DNA of 18,063 bases from JBASRP01 sp044866075 (GCA_044866075.1 JBIOTQ010000146.1:1-18063), one strand, 5' to 3'; shown: positions 7,065-16,139, counted from the stretch's first letter. Notes: generated by a model not told the origin, from the letters alone. Program-made: numbers and translations.

Positions 7065-8242
7065 CGGCCCGTCCTCGGCATCCCGAGCCCGGCGGTCGCG
7101 ATGATCTCGCGCTGCACCTCGTTGACGCCGCCGCCGAAGGTCACGACGTAGGCCCAGCGATACATCAGCTCGACGTGGTTGCCGAGCACCGCCCCCGGCG
7201 ACCCGGCCTTGAGGGTGCCGGCCTCGCCGAGCACCTCCATGATCGCGCGATAGACCTCGACGAAGAGCTCGGTGCCGTAGACCTTCACGGCCGACGCGTC
7301 GGCCGCGTTGAGGATCCCTTTGGTGAGCTCCCATGCGAGCCGCCAGTTGAGGAGGCGCAGCGCGTCGAGCCGCGCGCGGGCGCGCGCCAGCGTGAGCTGC
7401 ACCCACGGCCGGTCGATGATCCTTTCCCCGCCGGGGGCGCGGGTCTGTTGCGCCCAGGCGACGGTGTCGTCGAGCATCTGCTCCGCCACGCCGGAGCAGG
7501 CCAGCGCGAGCCGCTCGTGGTTCAGCTGGGTGGTGATGAGCCGCCACCCCTCGTTCTCCTCACCGACGATCGCGCTCGCGGGGACCTTGACGTCCTCGAA
7601 ATAGACGGCGTTCGTGCGGCCGTCGTCGAGCGTATTGATCGGCGTGGTCTTCACGCCCGGCGCCTGCGCGTCGACGATCAGGATCGACAGGCCCTTGTGC
7701 TTCGGCGCGTCGGGGTTGGTGCGGGCGGCGAGCCAGATGAAGTCGGCGTCGTGCGCACCCGTCGTGAAGATCTTCTGGCCGTTCACGATGTAGGAGTCGC
7801 CGTCGCGCACCGCGCGCGTGCGCAACGAGGCGAGGTCGGTTCCCGCGCCGGGCTCGGTGTAGCCGATCGAGAAGAAGACCTCGCCGCGGAGGATCCCCGG
7901 GAGGAAGCGCGCCTTCTGCTCCTCGCTTCCGTGCTGCATCAACGTCGGACCGACGGTGTTGAGGGTCACGAGCGGGATCGGCGCGTCGGCCTTCCGCGCC
8001 TCGTCGTAGAAGATGTACTGCTCGATCGCCGAGCGGCCCTGGCCGCCGTACTCCTTCGGCCACCCGACCCCGAGCCAGCCGTCCTTGCCGAACTGGCCGA
8101 CGACCCGGCGGAACTCCGGGCCCTGGTGCTCGCCGGCGCGGGGGCCAAGCTCCTTGCGCACCTCGGGCGTCAGGACGCGCGCAAAGTAGGCGCGCAGCTC
8201 GTCCCGCAGCGCGATCTGCTCGTCGTTGTACGCGACGCGCAT
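7061..8242 (-). CDS. Acyl-CoA dehydrogenase large catalytic subunit, FadE26/FadE29-like
   Basis: The product is 393 aa. N-terminal helical domain has GWPKEYGGQGR (60-70). The middle domain has IGYTEPGAGTDLASLR (126-141) and NGQKIFTTGAHDAD (154-167). The C-terminal region has PADASA-like NAADASAVKVYGTE (312-325) and TFGGGVNEVQREI (368-380). E243 in NHERLAL is the expected catalytic base; the alternative site in GGGVNE carries glycine. These features match the large subunits FadE26 (ChsE4) and FadE29 (ChsE2) of mycobacterial cholesterol side-chain dehydrogenases. Length and C-terminus lean to FadE26, but the position beside chsH2 is that of FadE29. It probably forms an alpha2beta2 enzyme with one of the two small subunits here. 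ATG at 8242 has a weak ribosome site (GGGG/AGGG). It overlaps chsH2 by 4 nt. Confidence 0.88.
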   Translation of the reverse strand: MRVAYNDEQIALRDELRAYFARVLTPEVRKELGPRAGEHQGPEFRRVVGQFGKDGWLGVGWPKEYGGQGRSAIEQYIFYDEARKADAPIPLVTLNTVGPTLMQHGSEEQKARFLPGILRGEVFFSIGYTEPGAGTDLASLRTRAVRDGDSYIVNGQKIFTTGAHDADFIWLAARTNPDAPKHKGLSILIVDAQAPGVKTTPINTLDDGRTNAVYFEDVKVPASAIVGEENEGWRLITTQLNHERLALACSGVAEQMLDDTVAWAQQTRAPGGERIIDRPWVQLTLARARARLDALRLLNWRLAWELTKGILNAADASAVKVYGTELFVEVYRAIMEVLGEAGTLKAGSPGAVLGNHVELMYRWAYVVTFGGGVNEVQREIIATAGLGMPRTGR

Positions 8243-8253
8243 CCCTAGCCACC

Positions 8254-8287
8254 CCGGGGATTATCGCTTCGCTTCATGAGTCCCCGG
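8254..8287 (-). other. Intercistronic hairpin between SDR and ACAD genes
   Basis: The 49-bp gap between the SDR stop (8294-8292) and the dehydrogenase start at 8242 is the longest in the operon. It holds a perfect 7-bp inverted repeat, CCGGGGA (8254-8260) and TCCCCGG (8281-8287), with a 20-nt AT-richer loop. There is no T tract after the stem on either strand, so it is unlikely to be a terminator. An mRNA-processing or stability element is more plausible. A weak GATAAT hexamer lies in the loop on the minus strand but has no matching -35. Confidence 0.4.
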
Positions 8288-8291
8288 ACCC

Positions 8292-9074
8292 CTAATCCAG
8301 GCGGGGGATGTGCCCGCCCCACCCGACGAACGACGTCGCGCCGCCGTCCACGATGAACTCGGCGCCGCTGCAGTAGGAGCTCTCGTCCGACGCCAGGAAC
8401 AGAACCATGTTCACGATGTCTTCCGGCTTCCCCGCGCGCCCGAGTGGGATGCCCTTCTCGAAAAGCTTGTCGACGTCGATATTCTCGAGGCCCTGCGCGC
8501 GCGTCATCGGCGTGTCGATGAATCCGGGGTGGATCGAGTTAACCCGGATCTTATGCCGTCCGAGCTCGACCGCCGCCGACTTCGTCATCCCGCGCACGGC
8601 GAACTTGCTGGCGCTGTAGGCGACGAGGCGCGGCAGGCCGCGCAGCCCCTCGACGGACGAGATGTTGATGATCGAGCCGCCGCCCGCGCGCTTCATCGCC
8701 GGGATGACGGCCTGCATGCCGAGGAACACGCCGACCTGGTTCACGTTGATCACCGACATGTAATCCTCGAGCGGCATGTCGGAGAGCTTCCCGAACTTGA
8801 GGACGCCGGCATTGTTCAACAGGATGTCGAGGTGTCCCAACGTGTTCTCGGCGGCGTCGACCGCGGCCGACCAATCCTCTTTGTTCGTGACGTCGAGATG
8901 GACGTAGAGGCCGGCCTCGCCGAGTTCGTCCGCCAGCGCCTTGCCCTCGTCGTCGAGGAGGTCCCCGATCGCGACGCGCCCGCCTTCCGTGGCGATCGCC
9001 CGCGCAGCCGCGGCGCCCTGGCCGCGCGCGCCGCCGGAGATCAGCGCGACCTTGCCGTCGAGACGGCTCCCCAT
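8292..9074 (-). CDS. Short-chain dehydrogenase, hydroxysteroid dehydrogenase-like
   Basis: The product is 260 aa, a classical SDR with every key element: SGGARGQG (13-20) for the dinucleotide, D38 after the second strand (NAD(H) rather than NADP(H) preferred), NNAG (87-90), N112, and the catalytic S140, Y153 and K157 (YSASK). Many stretches recall the mycobacterial 3-alpha/20-beta-hydroxysteroid dehydrogenase FabG3 (for example GDLLDDEGKALADEL at 37-51 and ASDESSYCSGAEFIVDGG at 228-245). It probably oxidises a hydroxyl on a steroid or on its CoA side chain. A beta-hydroxyacyl-CoA substrate generated by the neighbouring hydratase is another possibility. ATG at 9074 has AGGGG about 7 nt upstream. 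It lies 9 nt after the preceding gene. Confidence 0.88.
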   Translation of the reverse strand: MGSRLDGKVALISGGARGQGAAAARAIATEGGRVAIGDLLDDEGKALADELGEAGLYVHLDVTNKEDWSAAVDAAENTLGHLDILLNNAGVLKFGKLSDMPLEDYMSVINVNQVGVFLGMQAVIPAMKRAGGGSIINISSVEGLRGLPRLVAYSASKFAVRGMTKSAAVELGRHKIRVNSIHPGFIDTPMTRAQGLENIDVDKLFEKGIPLGRAGKPEDIVNMVLFLASDESSYCSGAEFIVDGGATSFVGWGGHIPRLD

Positions 9075-9083
9075 GGTGGACCC

Positions 9084-10214
9084 CTAGATCCCCAGCCGGG
9101 TGGCGAGCAGCTCGCGGTGATAGGTCGGGTCGCCGAAGAGCAGCTCCGAGGACTTCGCGCGCTTGAAGTACAGGTGCGCGTCGTGCTCCCACGTGAACCC
9201 GATGCCTCCGTGCACCTGGATGTTCTCGGACGCGGCGAAGAAGAACGCCTCCGACGAGTAGGCCTTCGCGAGCGGAGCGACGGTGGCGAGCTCGTCGTCG
9301 TCCTTCGCGGCGACCCACATCGCGTAGTACGCGGCCGTGCGCGCGGACTCCACCTGTAACAGCATGTCGGCGCACTTGTGCTTGATGGCCTGGAACTGAC
9401 CGATCGGGCGACCGAACTGGATGCGGTCCTTCGCGTACTGCACGGCCATGTCGAGGCAGCGCTGCCCGCCGCCGACGTTCTCGGCCGACAGGCAGACCGC
9501 GATCTGGTCGAGCGTCTTGCGCAGGGCCGGCCAGTCCTTGCCGGGATTGCCGATCGGCTCGGCGGGGACGCCGGCGAGCTCGAGGTCCGCCTGCTTGCGC
9601 GTCGGGTCGAGCGGCTCCAGCGCTTTGCGCGTCAGGCCCTCCGCGTCGCCGGAGACCGAGAACAGGCCGATGCCGTCTTCGCCGCTCGTCCCGGCGAGGC
9701 GCGCCGCGACGATGATCAGGTTCGCGGTCGCTCCGTCGAGGACGAATCGCTTCGTGCCGGTGATCGTGTATGCGTCGCCCTTCTTCTCGGCGACGGCCTC
9801 GATCCCGCCCGCGTCCCAGCGAGCGGAGGGCTCCGCGAGCGCCAGCGTGGCGATCGTCTCGCCGGAGGCGATGCCCGGCAGCAGCTTCTTCTTCGCGCCG
9901 TCCGTGCCCGCCGTGAGGAGGGCGTTTGCGGCCAGGCACACGGTCGAGAAGAACGGCGCGCACAGCAGCGCGCGTCCCATCTCCTCGAGCACGATCCCCA
10001 GCTCGACGAACGAGAAGCCCTGGCCGCCGAAGGCCTCGGGGACGTGCAGCCCGGCGAGCCCGAGCTCTTGCGACATCTGCTTCCAGACGGCCTCGTCGTA
10101 CCCGTCGGCCGTCTCCATCAGACGGCGCACTTCTGTCGTGGGGGACTTCTCTTCGAGGAACCGCCGCATCGTCCGGCGGAGCTCCTCCTGCTCGTCGGTA
10201 AACGTGAACTGCAT
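9084..10214 (-). CDS. Acyl-CoA dehydrogenase small subunit, FadE27-like
   Basis: The product is 376 aa. It has an ACAD fold with PEAFGGQGFSFVELG (59-73), the FAD-contact motif DRIQFGRPIGQFQAIKHK (263-280) and HGGIGFTWEHDAHLYFKRA (335-353). As in the FadE28-like subunit, neither catalytic glutamate position holds Glu (by eye I238 and F360), so it is probably the structural/FAD-binding half of a heteromeric dehydrogenase. The HGGIGFTWEHD signature is common in this class, including FadE27 (ChsE5), partner of FadE26. ATG at 10214 is preferred because AGGGGGA sits 4-5 nt upstream. An in-frame upstream ATG at 10250 would overlap the preceding gene and has no such site. The gap to the preceding gene is 8 nt. 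Confidence 0.87.
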   Translation of the reverse strand: MQFTFTDEQEELRRTMRRFLEEKSPTTEVRRLMETADGYDEAVWKQMSQELGLAGLHVPEAFGGQGFSFVELGIVLEEMGRALLCAPFFSTVCLAANALLTAGTDGAKKKLLPGIASGETIATLALAEPSARWDAGGIEAVAEKKGDAYTITGTKRFVLDGATANLIIVAARLAGTSGEDGIGLFSVSGDAEGLTRKALEPLDPTRKQADLELAGVPAEPIGNPGKDWPALRKTLDQIAVCLSAENVGGGQRCLDMAVQYAKDRIQFGRPIGQFQAIKHKCADMLLQVESARTAAYYAMWVAAKDDDELATVAPLAKAYSSEAFFFAASENIQVHGGIGFTWEHDAHLYFKRAKSSELLFGDPTYHRELLATRLGI

Positions 10215-10222
10215 CGGTCCCC

Positions 10223-11376
<1,154 letters not shown>

Positions 11377-11377
<1 letters not shown>

Positions 11378-12438
11378 CACTCGCCCTCCAGAACGGCGAC
11401 GAGGTTCTGCTGCAGGCACGGACCGCTCGTCGCATGGGCCAGCGCGCGGTTCGCTTGGCCACTACTGATGCGCGTCGCGGCCTCCCCGATCCGGATGAGG
11501 CCGGCGGCCATCATCGGGTTCGCGGCCAGCGCGCCGCCCGAGGGGTTGATCTTCGTCCCGTTCGGCTTCGCGAGTCCGAGCGCGTCGCGCAGGATCAGCT
11601 CCTGGTGCGTGAACGGCGCGTACAGCTCGGCGACGTCGACCGGGCCGCCGAACGCGCCGGCCGCTTCGGCCGCCGTCCGCGTCGACGGCGAGCTCGTCAG
11701 GTCGCGGACGCCCGGGTAGTGCGGCTCGACGCGGTGGTCGATGCCGCGGATCCAGGCCGGCCTCTTGCTCACCTTGCGCGCGAGGTCTCCGGCCGCGAGA
11801 ACCACCGCGGCCGCGCCGTCCGATATCGGCGCGCAATCGGACCTCCTCAGCGGCGATGCTATGTATGGCTCGTTGAGTATCTGGTCGAGGTCGAAATCCC
11901 CGGTCAATTGCGCGTTGGCGTTGCCCTTCGCGTCGCGGCGGCTGCGCGCGGCGACCTCGGCCATGTCGCGCTCGGTGTGCGCGCCCGACTCGAGAAGCGC
12001 GCGCGCTTGCAGCGCGGCGAGCGAGATCGAGTCCGGCCACAGCGGCGCGAGGTAGTACGGATCGAGCTGACGCGAGAGGACATCCCTCAGCGATCCGGGC
12101 GACGACTTGCCGAACCCGTAGACGAGCGCGGAGTCGATCTCGCCCTCTTGGAGCAGCACCCATGCCTCGTAGAGAGCCCACGCGCCGTCCGCCTCGACGT
12201 GCGACTCGCGCACCGGCGGCCAGGCGCCGATCGCCTCGAGACCGTAGACGAAGGCGAACGGCTGCCCGGCCAGGTAGTCGGCGGACCCCGAGCACGTGAA
12301 CCCGATCTCCTTCGGCGGTATCTCGGAGTTCGCCACTGCCTCCTGGATCACCGGCATGAGGATCTCGACCTCGTTCTGAACGGGGTTCGCGCGGACGCTG
12401 CGGGACTGAGCGAAGGAGACGACGGCGACGTCACGCAT
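11377..12438 (-). CDS. SCP2-thiolase-like protein, Ltp4-type partner
   Basis: The product is 353 aa, shorter than a full thiolase and close to the size of mycobacterial Ltp4. The fold is recognisable (FCSG-like GFTCSGSADY at 46-55, SDGAAAVVLA at 206-215, INPSGGALAANP at 297-308). Where a thiolase has Cys, the segment HVEADGAWALYEA (80-92) has Glu82 by eye, and the GHP segment is NPMMAAG (307-313), so both catalytic sites are lost. It probably forms a hetero-oligomer with the Ltp3-like protein encoded just downstream, the two being co-translated (TGATG). ATG at 12438 lies inside the 3' end of the DUF35 gene before it (8-nt overlap). The function is inferred from context, not from an intact active site. 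Confidence 0.82.
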
Positions 12439-12934
12439 CGGCGCGCATCCTCTTCAACACGTCGTCGATCGGCGCGTCGGGCTCGCCCGTCGGGCGCCAG
12501 TGCTTGATCGTGTCCATCGAGTGCGTGCGCTCCGCCTCGGGCGCCCACACGGCCGCGACGCGGAGCCCCATGCGGACGTCGGCGGCCGCGATCTCCTGGA
12601 TCAGCCCCGGGATCGGGATGTCGGCGCCGTCGAGCAGGATCGCCGCAGACGTGTACGGGATCACTATCGTCGCCCCGGCGAAGGGGACGTTGACGATGCA
12701 GAAGCTGGTGACGGTTCCGACGCTCGGAAGCTCGACGACCTCGGTCATCGGGATCCCGTCGCGCGCGCAGGCGCCGCTGCCGCCGCCGACGTAGACCTTG
12801 TGGCAGCGCTCGCAGCGCTCGCCCAGGATCTTCCCCTCCGCGAGGCCGTTGAGGAACCGCGATCGTGCGACGCCAGGCGTGTACTGGTACTCGAGCCGGA
12901 TCGGCGTCTGAATGATCTCGACCGGATCGCTCAT
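12431..12934 (-). CDS. DUF35 (zinc ribbon + OB-fold) protein, second of a pair
   Basis: The product is 167 aa. It has an N-terminal amphipathic helix region, then a zinc-ribbon-like segment with C41, C44 and C56 and Asp59 where the fourth Cys would be, then an OB-fold core (VGTVTSFCIVNVPF at 72-85) and a C-terminal tail with the DVRMGLRV strand (119-126). DUF35 proteins partner thiolase-fold enzymes and bind acyl-CoA, as shown for the DUF35 half of ChsH2 with Ltp2. By position this one should serve the Ltp3/Ltp4-like pair. ATG at 12934 shares one base with the stop of the other DUF35 gene (TGATG). The frame reading further upstream lies inside that gene and is spurious. Confidence 0.85.
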   Translation of the reverse strand: MSDPVEIIQTPIRLEYQYTPGVARSRFLNGLAEGKILGERCERCHKVYVGGGSGACARDGIPMTEVVELPSVGTVTSFCIVNVPFAGATIVIPYTSAAILLDGADIPIPGLIQEIAAADVRMGLRVAAVWAPEAERTHSMDTIKHWRPTGEPDAPIDDVLKRMRADA

Positions 12935-13377
12935 CAGACCTCCGGCTCGAAGCACTCGATGTCGAGGATGTGTCCGGCGCGCTCGTCGCGCCAGCGCGGG
13001 CGCACGCGCATGCCGGTTTTCATCGCGGACTCGTCGCCGGCGTCGACTGCGTGCAGCAACGCAGTGTCGGCGCCGTCGAGCTTGATGAGCGCCCACGCGA
13101 ACGGTTTCTGCAGCGGGTTGTTCGAGCGCGGCTCGGCGAGCCATGTCCAGCTCGTCACGACGCCGCTAGGGCCGACCGGGACGAACTCTTTGAGCTCCTG
13201 GGCGGTCAGCGGGTCGTACTCGACGGGCGGGACGAGGACGCGGCCGTCGCTCGCGCGTATCCCTTCGAAACGCTTGTCGCGCAGTCCGGTCAGGAAGCGG
13301 CCGATGACGGGCCCGACGCTGCGCTTGTACGGGTACTCGAGGACGTGCAGCGCGGAGAGGACCTTGGGTTCGGCCAT
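12934..13377 (-). CDS. DUF35-like protein with lost zinc-ribbon cysteines
   Basis: The product is 147 aa. The opening segment (HVLEYPYKRSVGP at 11-23, then RFLTGLRDKRFEGIR) and OB-fold strands (GVVTSWTWLAEP at 72-83, KPFAWALIKLDGAD at 91-104, VRPRWRDE at 125-132) read as DUF35. The zinc-ribbon CxxC pairs are replaced (GIRASDGRVLVPP, 39-51), and the only cysteine is C142. Mycobacterial Rv3521, beside ltp3/ltp4, is about as long as this protein plus the next one together, so the pair may be the split version of a tandem-DUF35 protein. ATG at 13377 lies 4 nt after the acyl-CoA synthetase stop and has only a weak ribosome site, suggesting coupled translation. Confidence 0.82.
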   Translation of the reverse strand: MAEPKVLSALHVLEYPYKRSVGPVIGRFLTGLRDKRFEGIRASDGRVLVPPVEYDPLTAQELKEFVPVGPSGVVTSWTWLAEPRSNNPLQKPFAWALIKLDGADTALLHAVDAGDESAMKTGMRVRPRWRDERAGHILDIECFEPEV

Positions 13378-13381
13378 GGTC

Positions 13382-14935
13382 TCAGATCGCGCGCTCGCGG
13401 CCCGCCCAGTACGGGTCGCGAAGCTTGCGCTTGTAGAGCTTGCCGTTCGGATCGCGCGGCATCTCGTCGATGAAATCGAACGAGCGCGGGATCTTGTACT
13501 TCGCCAGGCGTTCGGCGCAGAACGCGGTCAGCTCTTGCGCCAGCGCGCCGTCGCCTGCGACGCCTTCGGCCGGCTGCACGACCGCCTTCACTTCCTCACC
13601 CCAGTCCTCGTGCGGGATGCCGAAGACGGCCGCGTCGCCGACCTTCGGATGCGAGAGAAGCGCGCCCTCGATCTCGGCCGGATAGATGTTCACGCCGCCC
13701 GAGATGATCATGTCGATCTTCCTGTCCATGAGGAACAGGTAGCCGTCCTCGTCGAGGTAGCCGATGTCGCCGACGGTGAAGAAGCCTTCGTGGCGAGACT
13801 TGGCGGTCTTCTCTTTGTCCTTGTGGTACTCGAAGGAGAAGTCGCCCATCTTGATCCACACGGTGCCCGGCGTTCCCGTCGGAACCTCGTTCTTGTCGTC
13901 GTCAAGGATGCGGATCTGCGAGATCGGCCACGGCTTGCCCACGGTGCCGGGCTTCTTCAGCCACTCCTCCGGCGTGACGAGCGTGCCGCCGCCTTCGGTC
14001 GCGGCGTAGTACTCGAAGATGACCGGACCCCACCAGTCGAGCATGCGGCGCTTTATCTCGATCGGGCACGGCGCGGCCGAGTGGATCATGCAGCGAAGCG
14101 AATCCAGCTTGCGCTTGTTGCGCTCGGACTCGGGCAGCGCCAGCAGGCGGTGGAACTGCGTCGGAACCATGTGGCTCGTCGAGACCTTGTAGCGCTCGAT
14201 CAGACGCAGCGTCTCCTCCGGCGTCCACTTGTCCATCAGCACGATGGCGTGCCCCATGTGCAGCGAGCTCGACGCGAAGCGCAGCACGGCCGTGTGGTAC
14301 AGCGGCGAGACGACGAGATGCACGTTGTCGTCCTTCGGCATGATTCCGAACAGCATCAGGAAGAGGCCGTTGAGTTCGGCGTTCGTGTCGGGGTCGACCT
14401 GGACCGGCGGGCGGCGGACGCCCTTCGGGCGGCCGGTCGTCCCGGCCGTGTAGTTCATGATGTCGCCGGTCGCGCGTTCCTCGGGCAGCGAATCCTTCTG
14501 TCCCGCTTTGGCATCGGCGTACGCTCGGAAGCCGCGGATGTCGCCGCCGACGGCGAAGCGTCCGTCGGCCGGGAACGACGCGTCCTCCGCCGCTCCCGCG
14601 CCGGCCTCGCCGCAGCGCGCGTGGCACACGAAGGCCTTCGCCTCGGAGTCCTGCAGGATGTACGCGATCTCCGGTGCCGTCAGGTGGTAGTTGATCGGCA
14701 CGAGGTACCAGCCGGCCTGCATCACCGCGAGGTAGACCTCGATCATCGCGGCGGAGTTCGGCAGCACGGTGGCGACGGTGTCGCCCGGCTTCAGCCCGAG
14801 CGCGCGCAGGCCGTGCACGAGCTTGTCGCATTCGGCCAGCAGCTCGCCGGCGGTCATCTCGGCGCCCTCGGGATCGACGAGCGCGAGACGGCCGGGATCG
14901 GACTGCGCAACGTTCCAGAACCCGAGCTCACCCAC
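13382..14935 (-). CDS. Acyl-CoA synthetase (FadD-type, ANL superfamily)
   Basis: The product is 517 aa, the normal length for a FadD ligase, and all core motifs are present: phosphate-binding TAGTTGRPKG (163-172), YYAATEG (309-315), the hinge region GDIGYLDEDGYLFLMDRKID (389-408), ISGGVNIYPAEIE (411-423), and the C-terminal catalytic lysine K499 in PNGKLYKRKL. It adenylates a carboxylic acid and loads it onto CoA. As first gene of a side-chain operon, it probably activates a steroid or sterol-derived acid (compare FadD19 and FadD17 in mycobacteria), but specificity cannot be read from the sequence. The start is GTG at 14935. The predicted transcript begins only a few nt upstream and there is no Shine-Dalgarno sequence, so translation may be leaderless. 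Confidence 0.88.
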   Translation of the reverse strand: MGELGFWNVAQSDPGRLALVDPEGAEMTAGELLAECDKLVHGLRALGLKPGDTVATVLPNSAAMIEVYLAVMQAGWYLVPINYHLTAPEIAYILQDSEAKAFVCHARCGEAGAGAAEDASFPADGRFAVGGDIRGFRAYADAKAGQKDSLPEERATGDIMNYTAGTTGRPKGVRRPPVQVDPDTNAELNGLFLMLFGIMPKDDNVHLVVSPLYHTAVLRFASSSLHMGHAIVLMDKWTPEETLRLIERYKVSTSHMVPTQFHRLLALPESERNKRKLDSLRCMIHSAAPCPIEIKRRMLDWWGPVIFEYYAATEGGGTLVTPEEWLKKPGTVGKPWPISQIRILDDDKNEVPTGTPGTVWIKMGDFSFEYHKDKEKTAKSRHEGFFTVGDIGYLDEDGYLFLMDRKIDMIISGGVNIYPAEIEGALLSHPKVGDAAVFGIPHEDWGEEVKAVVQPAEGVAGDGALAQELTAFCAERLAKYKIPRSFDFIDEMPRDPNGKLYKRKLRDPYWAGRERAI

Positions 14936-14945
14936 GACGGGCGAA

Positions 14946-14961
14946 ATTAGAACACGTTCTC
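14946..14961. promoter_or_regulatory. KstR-like operator, copy 1
   Basis: ATTAGAACACGTTCTC contains the perfect palindrome AGAAC-AC-GTTCT (14949-14960). It fits the KstR consensus TnnAACnnGTTnnA with one mismatch (C instead of the final A at 14961). KstR is the TetR-family repressor of cholesterol catabolism in mycobacteria and rhodococci, released by steroid-CoA thioesters. The same 16 bases occur, inverted, at 16154-16169. The regulator gene is not in this window, so a different TetR protein with a similar site is possible. Confidence 0.75.
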
Positions 14962-14975
14962 ATTCTGGCTGGCAA
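14946..14975 (-). promoter_or_regulatory. Promoter of the 13-gene operon
   Basis: On the minus strand, TTGCCA (14975-14970; one mismatch to TTGACA) is followed after 18 bp by TCTAAT (14951-14946; one mismatch to TATAAT). Transcription would begin about 7 nt downstream, within about 3 nt of the GTG start at 14935, giving a leaderless or nearly leaderless message. The -10 and spacer are overlapped by the KstR-like palindrome, so bound repressor would block polymerase. No other convincing promoter was seen within the next 12.7 kb. Confidence 0.65.
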
Positions 14976-15030
14976 CCCGGACCGGTCGCTACGCTTCGCC
15001 GCAGCCCGTTCCGAGCGTCAGGGGGACGCC

Positions 15031-16134
15031 GTGCCTGTGCCGCCGGACGAATTCCCGATCCACCAAGTGCCGCTGTCGCTGCGCCACCCGGGGACGACCG
15101 ACCGCAACTTCTACGACCGCTCGTACTTCAACGCCCACGACCGGACCGGCGAGATCTTCCTGGTCACGGGCCTCGCCGTCTACCCGAACCTCGGCGTCAT
15201 CGACGCCTACGCGACCGTCCGCGTGGGCGACCGGCAGTGGGCCGTGCGATGCTCGGACGCGCTCGGGGAAGACCGCATGGACCAGCGGGTCGGGCCCTAC
15301 CGCGTCGAGGTGCTGGAGCCGCTGCGGCGCATCCGCGCGGTCTGCGACGCGGCCGAGCAGGGGATCGCGTTCGACCTCACGTGGGACGGCTCGTTCCCGC
15401 CCGTGGACGAGCCGCGCCACGTGATGCGGTCGGGTCCGAAGACCATCCTCGACGCGCAGCGGTTCGCGCAGGTCGGGACGTGGAGCGGCACGCTCGAGGT
15501 CGGCGGCGACCACATCGCCGTCGATCCGGCCCGCTGGGTCGGCACCCGCGATCGGTCGTGGGGGATCCGGCCGGTCGGCGATCCGGAGCCGGCGGGCCGG
15601 GCGGCCGACGAGCCGATGGAAGGCTTCTGGTGGCTGTACGTCCCGATCCGCTTCGACGACCACGCGTTGATCGTCATCGTCCAGGAACTGCCCGACGGCC
15701 ACCGCACACTGAACGAGGCGATCCGCGTGCGGGCGGACGGTCACGTCGAGCAGCTCGGCTGGCCGCAGATCGAGATCCGCTACCGCTCCGGCACGCGTCA
15801 TCCGGAACACGCGACGCTGTCCTTGACGGAACGAGACGGCAAACCCGTCACCGTCGAGATCGACACGCTCGGGTTCGTTGCGCTCAACGTCGGCGCCGGG
15901 TACGGCGGCGATCCCGAGTGGGGTCACGGACGCTGGCGCGGTCGCGACTGGATCGAGGGCGCCGTGTACGACCTCACGGATCCGGCGGTCGCAGGCCGCG
16001 TCCCCTTCGGCGTGGTCGATCACGTCGCGCGTGCGACGTGCGACGGGGCCGAGGGTTGGGGCCTCTTCGAGCACGCGACGTTCGGGCGCCACGACCCGTC
16101 GGGGTTCGCGGACTGGGGCTCGGTCGCGCCCTGA
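15031..16134 (+). CDS. Conserved-type protein of unknown function, divergent from the operon
   Basis: The product is 367 aa, with no signal peptide or membrane segment, rich in Trp, Tyr, Asp and Arg and predicted to be mainly beta strand. Motifs that look functional are NFYDRSYFNAHD (26-37), WVGTRDRSWGIR (169-180), EGFWWLYVPIRFDD (197-210) and HGRWRGRDWIEG (299-310). The GTRDRSWG segment recalls the DHxWG-type motif of lipocalin-like proteins of the CrtC/AttH hydratase group, so a beta-barrel binding a hydrophobic ligand is a reasonable guess, no more. I do not recognise a named family. The start is GTG at 15031 with GGGGGA five nt before it. The gene is read away from the operon, and the operator at 14946-14961 lies 70 nt upstream; a promoter of its own was not found. 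A role in steroid handling is inferred from position only. Confidence 0.75.
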   Translation: MPVPPDEFPIHQVPLSLRHPGTTDRNFYDRSYFNAHDRTGEIFLVTGLAVYPNLGVIDAYATVRVGDRQWAVRCSDALGEDRMDQRVGPYRVEVLEPLRRIRAVCDAAEQGIAFDLTWDGSFPPVDEPRHVMRSGPKTILDAQRFAQVGTWSGTLEVGGDHIAVDPARWVGTRDRSWGIRPVGDPEPAGRAADEPMEGFWWLYVPIRFDDHALIVIVQELPDGHRTLNEAIRVRADGHVEQLGWPQIEIRYRSGTRHPEHATLSLTERDGKPVTVEIDTLGFVALNVGAGYGGDPEWGHGRWRGRDWIEGAVYDLTDPAVAGRVPFGVVDHVARATCDGAEGWGLFEHATFGRHDPSGFADWGSVAP

Positions 16135-16139
16135 CACGG

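Noticed and set aside
12500..14950. 816-aa open frame on the plus strand opposite the acyl-CoA synthetase and DUF35 genes
   Set aside because: It is the mirror of true genes in GC-rich DNA: Arg/Asp/Val-rich low-complexity translation with no motif, while the opposite strand has complete enzyme motifs.
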